Shown: in pieces, positions 54,980 through 64,000 of the stretch
Position numbering within the stretch: the stretch's first letter is position 1
Layout: each line of letters opens with the position of its first letter
Assembly (NCBI GenBank): GCA_002778195.1
Contig: PCDI01000001.1
Location: 5,839,338-5,903,337 of the forward strand
Direction of reading: 5' to 3'
DNA: 64,000 nt
Source of the DNA: Raffaelea ambrosiae
Taxonomy: Eukaryota > Ascomycota > Sordariomycetes > Ophiostomatales > Ophiostomataceae
Notes under the pieces: model-generated
What the model was told of the DNA's origin: nothing
The model's input: only the letters and a program-made list of their open reading frames with translations
Database searches by the model: none
Program-made: the position numbers and the translations under genes

Positions 54980-57817
54980 CTACAACGCCGCAAACGATAC
55001 GCCGCCTCTTTCGGTAATCTTCTTGATGTGAATCGTCCCAAAGTACGGCACCGACAACGTCTGCTCGATCCCCGGGTCGCCCTCACCACCGCCTTGCATC
55101 CGTCCGTCTCCTTTGCCCAAGGTTCCCTCCTCCGTCCACACCTCGTACCGAACACCGCCACCCCCCCGGCTCCCGGCTTCCCCGCCGCCAGCTCCCGCCG
55201 CCCGAGCCGCCGCCGCCGCCTCCGCCTCCACGGCCAGCAGCCGCCGCAGCAGCGCCGCCCCCGAGCCGTTCTCAATCTCCTGGTTCATCTGCGACAGCTC
55301 GTCCAGCCGCGAAATGGCGCGCTCCACCAGATGCAGGTCCGTCGGCCGCTGGTGGTGCACGACGCTGCTGCGCCCGCCGCGGGCGTGGCCGTCCAGGTGC
55401 GTCAGCAGCACGGCCATGGACGCCGCAAACGCCTCGTAGTCGAGCGCGCACGACTTGGACAGGACGTGCTCGCTTCGGCGGAAGATGATAAAGCGCGTCA
55501 AGACCTCGCGGGCCGCGGCCAGGGCGCTCAGCTTGCTGTAGGTCGTGTCAAAGTGGACAGTCGAGGACGCCATGGAGGGGCTGGACGCGTCAGAAGGACC
55601 AGAGGCAGCTGCAGCAGCAGACGATGAAGGTGGAGCCGGCAAGATGTTTGGAACTATTCTGCCCCCCCTTGCTCCTTCTCCTCTTGTTTCTCCTCGTCCT
55701 CCTGCTGCAGGGGATGCTGCCCCTTCTCCGGGCGTGGTCGTCAGCGGGAACATCTGGGCCGACGTTGAATGGGAAGACGTTCCGGCCGCCCTGGTCGTTC
55801 CTCGACCAGTTCCTCTTCCTCTTCCTCGCCCACGACCTCGTCCACGCCCAGCACTCGCCGTCATCATCCTGGCTATTCCTATTGGTCTCTTGGGCAGGAC
55901 CCCTTCCCCATATCTATGCTCTTCCTCTTCTCCTTCTTCTCCTCCTTCTTCGTCCCTTGGAGGCGGCCGGGCCGCTGTGGCCACGGCCGGCCCCGGTCGC
56001 CGCTCCGTCAGGTACGGCAAGTGCAGCAGCACCAATAAATGGAAGTGCTTCGCCTGAGTCATGAGACGCGTGATGTCTTCGATCCGCTGGTTCCACGACA
56101 GCGACGACTGCCCCAGGCCGGGCGCCACCCACCACTTGGCCGGCAGCATGTGCGACACCTGCTGGAAGGCATAGTCAATGTCCCGCGTCTCCCAGAAGTC
56201 GTCGTAGAACACCTGTTGGCCACGCCGGCACGGCGTCCCAGGCCGGTTGAGCCGCTCGTTGCGGGAGATGATGCGGGCGATGATGTTGGCGTGCCGCTGC
56301 TCGAGCTGGAGGAAGACCGACTCGTGGGTAGACGGCGTGGGGACCACCAGGCCCGCGGTCGGCCACTCGCCGCCCGTGCTGGACGGCATCCCCAGCATCA
56401 GGGAGATGAACCGCTCGCTGAAGAGCAGCCGTGAGTAGACATACTGCAGCGGCAGCTGGCGGGCATCCCAGCGCGTCGGCGGCAGACCCATGAGCTGGGC
56501 GATGCCCAGGGCCCGCCGCAGACACAGCCAGCCGCTCCGCAGGTTGCCCGTGTTCACCAGATAGAACGCCTGCAGCATCAGGCTCTCGAGGCCCTCGACC
56601 GACGCCACCAGCATGTCCTGCGACGTGACCAGGCTGCAGGTGATTTCAAAGTACTTGTCGGCCGCCTCGGGCGGCGACACCCCGGACAGGCCCATCTCGG
56701 ACAGGTTGTACTGGTCGTCGTTCATCATCTGCAGGCAGACGGCCAGCTGCATCAGCTCGCGGGCCAGCTGGATCGGGTGGCAGTCGCTGGTGTCGCCGCG
56801 GTGGTCGTGCACAAAAGCATGGGCGGCTGTCACCGTGCCCTGTTCGTGGAGGCAGTGGCGGTAGCGCTGGAGAATAAAGAGGGCACCGCGATTCATGATG
56901 CGGAAGGCCTGGGTCGTGCTGGGCAGAATCGACTGCAGCTGGCGGTTGAGTGCGTGGTACTCGAGCGGCCCGGGTGCCAGCTGGCGATAGGGATAGATGA
57001 AGCCGGCGCGCACGAGGCTGTCCTCGACCTTGCGGAGGTTCCGCTTGATGCGTGTGATGGGCGACAGCGCCAGCTGCCTGTCGTTTCCTGTCGCCTTATT
57101 GATTCCATTCTCTGTTCCGTCTGTCCGTCCTGGCTGTCCCGACTCGGTTTCCGGTCTTGGTCCATGGAAAACTCGGCTTCGTTTGCCTTGGTGGAGCACC
57201 TCGTCAATCTCGTGATCCGGCAGCTCGGCGGCGTCATCCTCGCCGTCTTGCTGTTGGTAGGCTGGTCGCCTCGCCCCGCCCGCCTGGCTACCGCCGTTGC
57301 CAGCTGCTGCCACACGTCGTCCATGAACCAGCGAGTTCACGAGAGACTCCACTTCTGCCAAGCGTTTTCCTACCTCGCGGTACTTCTGCTGCTTGGCCGG
57401 GTCCGGCGACAGCGATTCGGGCGGCGGAGACTGCGACGCCGACGACGGCGAGCAGGCAAACTCCTGGCCAATGCAGCGCGTGCCATGGCGGCTGCACGAC
57501 ACGCAGACGCCGTCTTCGCGGCTGGTCCCAGGCGCAAAGTAGCATTTGACTTTGCGTCGCTTGCACTCCGTGCAGCTGAACGTGCCCTTGCGCAGTTTGC
57601 GGCGTTTCCGGGGGTTGGGCCCCGCCGTAGCTGTGCCAGCATCAGAGACGGGCTCTGCAGCTTCTGGCAGTCGTATTTCGCCTGTTTTCTCCGTGTCCGG
57701 GCTGGGCTCTGCTGTCTGTGTCTGCATGGCTGTCTCGCTAACTGCCTGGCCCCCTGGCTGGCCCTCTGTCTCCGCCGGCTGCTGCCAAGCAACTACTGCT
57801 GCCAGTTGTGGCGGCAT
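54980..57817 (-). CDS. Zn(II)2Cys6 transcription factor
   Basis: Nuclear fungal regulator of 945 residues in one exon. The DNA-binding cluster is CTECKRRKVKC followed by CVSCSRHGTRC (Cys82, 85, 92, 105, 108, 115; spacing 2-6-12-2-6), preceded by a basic NLS (RKRRKLRKG). The middle region (about 250-650) has the fungal transcription-factor homology pattern (ALGIAQLMGLPPTRWDARQLP, SRLLFSERFISLMLGMPSS). A long insert at about 650-780 contains alternating Arg-Gly (GRGRGRGRGRGRG) and Pro/Ser-rich sequence. ATG 57817 is the first ATG in the frame; upstream codons lack a start. The target genes are unknown. The gene converges on the RhoGAP-like gene, and the SYLF gene lies upstream on the same strand. 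Confidence 0.93.
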   Translation of the reverse strand: MPPQLAAVVAWQQPAETEGQPGGQAVSETAMQTQTAEPSPDTEKTGEIRLPEAAEPVSDAGTATAGPNPRKRRKLRKGTFSCTECKRRKVKCYFAPGTSREDGVCVSCSRHGTRCIGQEFACSPSSASQSPPPESLSPDPAKQQKYREVGKRLAEVESLVNSLVHGRRVAAAGNGGSQAGGARRPAYQQQDGEDDAAELPDHEIDEVLHQGKRSRVFHGPRPETESGQPGRTDGTENGINKATGNDRQLALSPITRIKRNLRKVEDSLVRAGFIYPYRQLAPGPLEYHALNRQLQSILPSTTQAFRIMNRGALFILQRYRHCLHEQGTVTAAHAFVHDHRGDTSDCHPIQLARELMQLAVCLQMMNDDQYNLSEMGLSGVSPPEAADKYFEITCSLVTSQDMLVASVEGLESLMLQAFYLVNTGNLRSGWLCLRRALGIAQLMGLPPTRWDARQLPLQYVYSRLLFSERFISLMLGMPSSTGGEWPTAGLVVPTPSTHESVFLQLEQRHANIIARIISRNERLNRPGTPCRRGQQVFYDDFWETRDIDYAFQQVSHMLPAKWWVAPGLGQSSLSWNQRIEDITRLMTQAKHFHLLVLLHLPYLTERRPGPAVATAARPPPRDEEGGEEGEEEEHRYGEGVLPKRPIGIARMMTASAGRGRGRGRGRGRGTGRGTTRAAGTSSHSTSAQMFPLTTTPGEGAASPAAGGRGETRGEGARGGRIVPNILPAPPSSSAAAAASGPSDASSPSMASSTVHFDTTYSKLSALAAAREVLTRFIIFRRSEHVLSKSCALDYEAFAASMAVLLTHLDGHARGGRSSVVHHQRPTDLHLVERAISRLDELSQMNQEIENGSGAALLRRLLAVEAEAAAAARAAGAGGGEAGSRGGGGVRYEVWTEEGTLGKGDGRMQGGGEGDPGIEQTLSVPYFGTIHIKKITERGGVSFAAL

Positions 57818-58445
57818 GTCTGTCTCTCCCCCAAAACAAGAAATGCAACCTCTAGTGTCTCGCTTCGTGACTCGGCTCAATTCAATTGCTAGTACTGCTG
57901 TCAATGTTGGGGAGAGCAAAATGGTTGAGCGGCCCTGCCTGCCCTGGGCGTTCCTGCTCTTAACTCACAACTCCTGTTCGCCGTTGTTAGTCTTTCGACC
58001 GCCGAGAGTGGGTCCCAAACTCCGCCGTTATGTCCGGAAGACAACCTTTTGGCCAATATGTCTCCACTTTTTAAGCTCTCCACGGGTTCTTGCGTTGCCT
58101 GATGCCCTGAAGCTACTGGAGTTTTGCTAAAATCCAGCTGGCTGGGGAAGCGCGAGGCTGTGGCAGGGTTTTCGTTTATGAGCATGCCGATTGGCTCTCT
58201 GGGGTGTCGGCCTCACAGTGTAGGAAGGTCTCGAAAGTCGAACGTGTTAAGTCTGATTTCGCATCAATTGGAACATATGCTATCTAATTGTAACAATGAA
58301 AAGACTGTATACCAACTCGCTTCGCTTTCTATGCTTTCTTTTGCCGTCGTTCAAATTCAAAGTGCAAATATCCTCTAGGGGGGAAAAAAATCCCATGCCA
58401 AAAATCAAATCCCGAATCGTTCTCATCTCCTAGTCATACATTTGC
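57818..58445. other. spacer, Zn2Cys6 regulator promoter / SYLF 3' end
   Basis: 628 bp. It holds the promoter of the minus-strand regulator and the 3' UTR of the SYLF gene. The frame of the regulator stays open for about 34 codons upstream of its first ATG without a start codon. No motif stands out. Confidence 0.5.
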
Positions 58446-58540
58446 TCAGTGCCTGTTACCCGTGTAGGTGCCGTATCCTCCTGTTGCGTCAGATTCGTTG
58501 TAGGCTGGCGGCAGAGTGCCCGTGCCCGTACCCGTGCCCA

Positions 58541-58618
<78 letters not shown>

Positions 58619-60272
58619 ACTCTTCCGTTGCCTCCACTGTGTACTCTGGCGGTGGTGGCGAGTACGAAGATCGGTTCGCCGACTCGGATGCTGCCTCTGC
58701 CGCCTTGGCATTTGCCGTGCTGGTTGGTCGTGGCGGCTGCGGCGGCGGCGGCGTTCCCGTCTCCTCGCTGTCGAAACCGCGGTAGTAGTACTCGGACGGG
58801 TCAGACATGCTGCCTGTGGTTGTCGTCGGCGTGCCGGGGTGGCCAGGCATGCCTGGGTGGACAATCGTTGCTGGCGCAGCATTTGCCCACGTCTCTTCCG
58901 GCCTGCCTTGTGGCGGATACGCGGCCTGGGCCTGGTATGGGGCATTGCCTTGGGGCTGTTGCTGTGGCTGCGGCTGCGGCTGTGCCTGCACTCTCTGGCC
59001 CTCCGCCGCCTGGATGGCCTGGATCAAGATGCGGCCGTACTGTGCCCAATTGCCCGGTGGCACTTGGCCCTGCAAGATCCGCTCCACGGGTATCTGCGCA
59101 CCATAAAACTCGGCGTTGGCCGTATTCCGGCTCGTCACGACCGTGCCATCCACCTGCACACCCGCATACACACCGCGCGACTTGATGTACGAATAGGCCG
59201 CGCTGGACACCGCCTGCTTGAGAGCCGACGGCTTTTTGCCGTCCTTGCCAGTCTTGCCGTCGGGAGACGGGTACCGGCCGTCAGCGGCAGCAGCAGCATG
59301 TTCTCCACTGTTCTTCCTCCCAGTGTCAATGGGTGCGGCGATGTTCAGATTGCCGCCAGCACCGTAGGGGCCAGCCACAACCGAGAGATCCGAGCCGAGC
59401 GAAAGACGCGTGTTGCGGAAGGCGTTGAGGGCCTCCTTGGTGTTGAGCACGAGCACGCAGTCGTAGATATCGGCACCGATCATGAAGCCCGCACCAACCG
59501 AGTGGATCTGAATGCCCGACGGTGGGGACCAGCTGCCGTCAGCCATGCGGGCAATCAAGATACCCGAGCCGGTGGCCCCCGAAAAGTGGAACCCGACGCG
59601 GCCGGTCGTGAAGATGGCGAGGCCGACAGCACGCTGGAGCACCTTGGCGGGGATGGTGATGAGGGCGCGGGAGCGTCGCTTGCCTTTGGGGTCGGCCGTG
59701 GCTGGCTGCCCGGCATCTGCGTAGATACCCTCTTCTGAGGATGCGTCAGTATTTGCTTTGCTTTCTTCTAGCGTGGCGCCACGTAGTCTATCACAGAGGG
59801 AATACTCACTGCAAAATCCCCGGATGATCCGCGCCGCCTTCTCGCACTCCTTGTCCATGGTCGACGGCAAGAAGCCTTCGGAGCCCATCTTGTTCGCTAG
59901 CATGTTGATGGGTGACGCCGCCCGAGCACCCAGAGCCGACAGGCGGGACAAACCTGCCTTGCTTCCTGAGCTGTGTCCGTGGTGACCCGAATGGCCCGAA
60001 TGGCCCGAATGGCCGCCATCGTGGTAGTACTGGCTATCCTTGCCGTCAACATGAGGTGGAGGAGCAAACTGTGGGTGTGTTGAGTCGTAGGGAACCTGGT
60101 AGTCAGGGATGGGTGTTTCGTTCGGGTGCTGGGGCATTTGCTGGGGCATTTGCTGGGGCATCTGCGCAGTTGGCGGTGGTCCGGGAGGTGGCGGATAGAT
60201 GTCATGGCGTTCTGGTTCATGCGAACGGCTGCCATCTGCAGCAGCTGCCGCCTTTTCGTTTCCGGTTGACAT
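58446..60272 (-). CDS. SYLF-domain protein (Ysc84/Lsb3-like) with Gly-Thr repeat tail
   Basis: SYLF domains bind phosphoinositides and, in yeast Ysc84, actin at endocytic sites. Two exons, 60272-59810 and 59734-58446, give 583 residues; the 75-nt intron has no stop, but splicing produces the conserved FCKEGIYADAG. The N-terminus is Pro/Gln/His-rich (MPQQMPQQMPQ, GGHSGHSGHSGHHGH). The SYLF core has DKECEKAARIIRGF, VLQRAVGLAIFTTGRVGFHFS, GSGILIARMADGSWSPPS, GADIYDCVLVLN and SRGVYAGVQVDGTVV. Instead of the SH3 domain of yeast homologues, the C-terminus is Pro/Gln-rich and ends in a long Gly-Thr dipeptide array. The start is the first ATG (60272). The role is probably in membrane or actin dynamics, inferred from the family. 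Confidence 0.92.
58541..58618. repeat. hexanucleotide array (TGCCTG)13 encoding Gly-Thr repeats
   Basis: Thirteen perfect TGCCTG units, with degenerate TGCCCG units before them, lie in the coding region of the SYLF gene. Read on the minus strand each unit encodes Gly-Thr. Units of six keep the frame, so copy-number changes alter tail length only. Confidence 0.93.
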
Positions 60273-62149
60273 TGCAATTGTCCGTTGAGGTCTTCAAAGA
60301 ACGCTTCTCGAATGACTTCTCTCAGGGTATTTTCCCACGTTTCTTGTGTTCGTCAGGGTCTTCTTTTTTTTTCGTTTTGCGGTGATTTGCTGCGACTTGT
60401 CGTCTGGTGGAGGGTTCTTTTGAAATATTCAGGACCGGATGAGAATTACGACCGCAAAGTACAAAGTCTTTTGGGCGTTCGAGAGCTGCTGATATATCCC
60501 GTTATTCGTCTGCCTGAACTCTTGGTTGGCCTCAGAAACACGCGACTGATTCGTAACAAACTGTGGCGGGGCCTCCCGCCAATTTCTTAGCGTGACGTCA
60601 TGCCCACCCTTTCAGTGCCCTTCAGCACCCCTCCTTCGCTCTCGCTCATGCACCGCCACAGCCCGTTGATCTATCGCCGAGGTGCCAGGCCTGTTTTGTG
60701 GGGTGGTCCACACACACTTTTGACTGGCACACCAAAACTCGCAGCAAATCCGAGAAATGATCACAGCTTGGACCAACTAAGTTCTTCATACTCGTGTAAG
60801 GCAAGCTCGTTCCGTAGTTCTGCCAGTATTCTAGAATGGCCAACTAGCCTATGTAACGTCGCTGCTTTCATTGGACGAATATGTGCTTTTCCTCCACTCA
60901 CCTAACTATCATGTAATCCAAAAAGAAATAGGGTGGACGGGAAAAGAATTAAAAAAAAAAATAGAAAATGAAAAGGGGATATCTGGAAATGTTACGGGAA
61001 ATCGAATGGCGCAAATTTTGAAAAATGCAACGAGAAAAAAAAACACGCAAGTTGCGGGCTGCTGCGCTCATGTCGAAAAGAAGCGATAGTTCTTCAAGAC
61101 CAAAGATACGAAAAGAGGAGTAAAGAAAATCAACTTGAAAACTTCACGGGCTATATGCCCTGTCTGCCTCACAGGCATTCATCGTCGCGGCCGTAGTTGG
61201 CTGGCCTCTCTCCGATCCAGCTAAGCATTCTTCGACACCGAGTGTCGCCTAATATCCCGGGGGTTGATATTCTATGGTCTTGTCCGTATTGCACATCGTG
61301 TCCGTCTCTTCTGTAGTCGTCACTGGGCAACTCTATCCAGAATTCTATCCAGGAGTCTACCCCAGAATTCTATGTGCCCTGGCGGCTGTGGCTATGGCGC
61401 CGGCCCGACGGCGACACCGAGAACTGTCCCCGGTAGGTCTTGCTATTGTCGCTGCTCTGGTCGACGAGAATGGCGTCCTTCTCCTTGTCAAGGCCAGTGC
61501 CGCTGCCACCGGGGTGGATCAGATTGTTGGTAAAACCCCAAAAGAAGAGTGCCATCAGGACGACCATAAATAGACCACTACTATTAGAAGACCATGATTT
61601 GGATAGTCTTGGTGCCTGGGGTATACATTGGCATGCTGGTGGCGAGATGGCACATAGCCATTGTCATATTCGCTCTTCTTCTCCACCACGCACGAAATTT
61701 ATGAAAAGTGGACGACTCGGGCGCCTTCGTGATGGGCCTGATCGAGAACCATCTTGGGTCAGCATGGGAGGAATGGTCGGAATACCCAACAAGCATGGTA
61801 TTTCCAAGTTCACCACCGGCTTCTTAGATTGCGTCTGGGCTTTACATGATCCAAATTCAGAAACCCAAAATCGTTCAATAAATAAAGTGCCATCCAAGGT
61901 TGTTACAAGGAGAATCGGGATATGAAGGCTGCTTACTATGGACATGTGTGGGGGTTTCACTTAGACCACTTTTGCCGATGTAGGCACCGACACTCTGCCG
62001 ATGCTGTCCCACGCATGGTGGTGTGCTGAGGCGGAAGCAGCATAAAGACAGCAAGCTTCGAGAGAACCAAAAAAAAAGAGACATCGGATAATACGGTCCT
62101 GCCCCAAAAACTTTCGAAAAGGTATCCTCAGTCCATTCACCGTCTCATA
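60273..62149. other. spacer between SYLF and methyltransferase genes
   Basis: 1.9 kb between divergent genes. It contains the SYLF promoter, GCAAAGTAC/ACAAAGT words at 60454-60467, A-rich runs near 60950-61060, and two copies of CCAGAATTCTAT at 61337-61348 and 61362-61373. A possible small gene on the minus strand is listed separately. Confidence 0.45.
61370..61567 (-). CDS. possible small single-helix membrane protein
   Basis: A 65-residue frame from ATG 61567. It starts with a hydrophobic helix (MVVLMALFFWGFTNNLIHP) followed by a hydrophilic tail (SGTGLDKEKDAILVDQSS) and a Ser/Arg/His-rich end. Codons are mostly C/G-ending, like the certain genes of this window, which is why I list it. An upstream exon is possible because the frame stays open before the ATG and a CTAATAG acceptor-like sequence precedes it. 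No family was recognised; chance is not excluded. Confidence 0.35.
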   Translation of the reverse strand: MVVLMALFFWGFTNNLIHPGGSGTGLDKEKDAILVDQSSDNSKTYRGQFSVSPSGRRHSHSRQGT

Positions 62150-63089
62150 ATGCCGACTGATGCAGAAATGAGGGAGCGGCAGACTCGGTACCAAGAGGAT
62201 TTGCCAGGGGACAGAGACAAAGCCTGGAAGCTGCTCTCAGGATACAGCAAGATCCCACCAGATGAAATCGAGGCTCATCTTCGTTCCGTGGTATGATTGC
62301 TTTCGCTTCAGTTTACGGAAGACGTCATATCGTATACTCACATACCGTCGGCAGAGAGACCGTGCCTGGAAGATTTTCCCGTACAGTTGCATCGGCGGAT
62401 GGCGCTTCCTCGACCTGTATGTGACCACCCTGCCCGAGTACCCTGTCGTTGTGAAGCGGCTGCAGACAGGTGAGCACCTGCTCGACGCGGGCTGCTGCTT
62501 TGGGTATGTGCTGCGACAGCTGGCTTTCGATGGCGTGCCTGCCGACCACTTGGTAGGCTCAGACTTGCTCCCTGAGTTTCTCAACTTGGGCTACGAGCTG
62601 TTCCGAGACCGAGACACCTTTGCGGGCCGGTTTGTGGCGGGCGACATGCTGGATCAACCCGAGACCGAAGGAGGTGGTGGCGATGCAAAATTGGCTCCTC
62701 TCAACGGCTCCTTTGACATCATCCACGCAGCCAGCTTTTTTCATCTGTTCAGCTGGGAAGACCAGGTACGTCTGGGCGAGCGCATCATTCAGTTCTTCCG
62801 CCCAGAATCAGAAGTCGTGGCGGATGGGCAGGAGGTGCTCGCACGGCCGCGCATGTTGTTTGGACGACAGGTGGGCCTAGACAAGCCGGTTGATCGGGCC
62901 ACTCTGGCTGCCCGGGGACAGTATCGCTTTCACCACAATCCACAGACGTTGCAGCAGCTATGGGATGAGATTGGTGAGCATACGAACACTCAGTGGCGCG
63001 TGGATGCGCGGCTGGTACCGAGCAAGAGGAAGGCCAGAGACGGCAGGTCTGAAGGGAAGACGATCCAGTTTGCTATTTACAAAAGCTAA
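62150..63089 (+). CDS. class I SAM-dependent methyltransferase
   Basis: Small-molecule methyltransferase of 291 residues from two exons, 62150-62290 and 62355-63089. Motif I, which binds S-adenosylmethionine, reads LLDAGCCFGYVLRQL (Asp91-Gly97), the acidic loop is VGSDLLPEFLNLG, motif II lies around GSFDIIHAASFFHLFSW, and RPRMLFGRQVG follows. The intron (GTATGA...GGCAG) joins HLRSV to RDRAWKIFPYSCIGGWRFLDL. The overall pattern, N-terminal helix region then YSCIGGWRFL, resembles the short methyltransferases found in fungal secondary-metabolite loci, but no synthase is present within the window. Substrate unknown. Confidence 0.88.
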
Positions 63090-64000
63090 GCCCGAAATCA
63101 CCAAACGAAAATACTTTGTCTCATTTCATGCTATGCTATGACAATCCGTTTGAAGTCTTTTTCAGCCTATTGGCAGAGGCCGTTTTGGCAACTTGTATCC
63201 GGGCTATGGTAGTGTAATACATATTGATGTATCTTAATGTGTGGCTATGTATGACATGTTGAGCTCGAATGTGGCGCTAAACCCCCTTGAAGGAAAGGTG
63301 CAGGAAAGTGTGGAACTCTTCTGTTTGGCAGACATGTCGAGCCAAGGCTAGTTACCATTCCTCTTTTATAGAATGAGCGAAGGATAATCTTTTGTTAGCC
63401 TCTTCCTTGTTTCCTTTATCATCTTCCTTTCTTTTTTGCTTCATCTATTTATTTATTCATCTTAGGCTTCCTCTTTGTTACTGTCATTGTCATCAAACCG
63501 GCCTCGTGTAATGGCTCTTGTAGCCGTGAACATGAAACGGGATGCACATCAACACAGCCTTCTCGAGGTCCGTGAACCACGTGTCATTTACCCGTGTAAC
63601 TGAGAAATCCACCTGTCTCTATTCTAATGAGCTGGAATGTGTGATAGCTATTTGGCCTATCCTAGAATTTCGAATGATTTTTTTTTTATGTCCCAGACTC
63701 CAAAGCGTCAAGCCATGATAGAATACAGTGGCGCGTCCTGGCCGTTTTGGCTCTTTACATTTCTCTTGCATATCCCTCTGCCCGTTTTTTCCATTGGTTC
63801 TCCAGTGTCGCATGCGTCTCCGTGGCCACCAACGATTGAATTTGTAACAGCAGATTTACCTACATGCCGCCTCAAACCATACAGAAAGGCCAGTGATCAT
63901 AGACGCTCCACACGGCCGAATACATCAGATCAGTCATGGAACCAATGGCACTGCAGGTTGGTGGGCAGGAAAGAATTCTGTGCCTACACGAACCTATCAT
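63090..64000. other. spacer downstream of the methyltransferase to window end
   Basis: 0.9 kb of AT-richer sequence with a pyrimidine stretch at about 63400-63470. I see no coding frame with motifs and no RNA gene. A neighbouring gene may begin beyond the window. Confidence 0.5.

Overview
The window is from a filamentous ascomycete (Pezizomycotina; I infer Sordariomycetes). Protein-coding genes are GC-rich at third positions and are interrupted by short introns, mostly 50-115 bp, with GT-AG ends and CTAAC/CTGAC/CTAAT-like branch sites. Gene families are typically fungal: a Zn(II)2Cys6 regulator, NCS1/Fur permease, OPT peptide transporter, SYLF protein, GPI-anchored and Cys-rich surface proteins, and a secreted acid phosphatase. 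There are no operons. Spacers are long, T-rich or pyrimidine-rich, and carry homopolymer C/G tracts and minisatellites. I rebuilt splice structures by hand from reading frame, splice-site consensus and family conservation.

Layout. 0.5-9.4 kb: an NCS1 nucleobase permease (minus) divergent from xanthine dehydrogenase (plus), a plausible purine-utilisation pair with GATA motifs between them. 9.8-18.2 kb: a sugar-porter MFS (minus), a succinate-semialdehyde-dehydrogenase-like ALDH (plus), replication factor C subunit 3 (plus) and a Cys-rich single-pass membrane protein (minus). 18.2-21.3 kb: spacer. 21.3-29.5 kb: histidine acid phosphatase (plus), OPT oligopeptide transporter (plus) and a convergent cytochrome P450 (minus). 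30.8-34.9 kb: an Arg/Ser-rich protein (minus), an intronless tRNA-Phe(GAA) and a GPI-anchored secreted protein (minus). 35.9-45.7 kb: a short-chain dehydrogenase (plus), a nine-exon 14-TM-type MFS transporter with a 9-nt microexon (minus), a sulfatase (plus) and a pepsin-like aspartic protease (plus). 45.7-51.3 kb: a 5.6-kb spacer rich in simple repeats, with one doubtful small ORF. 51.3-60.3 kb: a large RhoGAP-like protein lacking the arginine finger (plus), a Zn2Cys6 regulator (minus) and a SYLF-domain protein with a Gly-Thr repeat tail (minus). 60.3-64 kb: a possible small membrane protein (minus) and a class I methyltransferase (plus).

How the genes relate. Only two groupings look functional. 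The permease and xanthine dehydrogenase could act together in purine uptake and oxidation, with the OPT transporter and ALDH as further nitrogen/carbon scavenging functions. The sulfatase, aspartic protease and acid phosphatase are secreted hydrolases. The rest looks like ordinary chromosomal gene order. I found no transposase, no CRISPR-like array and no biosynthetic core enzyme. I cannot claim a new multi-gene system. The most unusual items are the catalytically degenerate RhoGAP protein, the 9-nt microexon, the intronless tRNA-Phe and the scattered TACAAAGTA palindromes.
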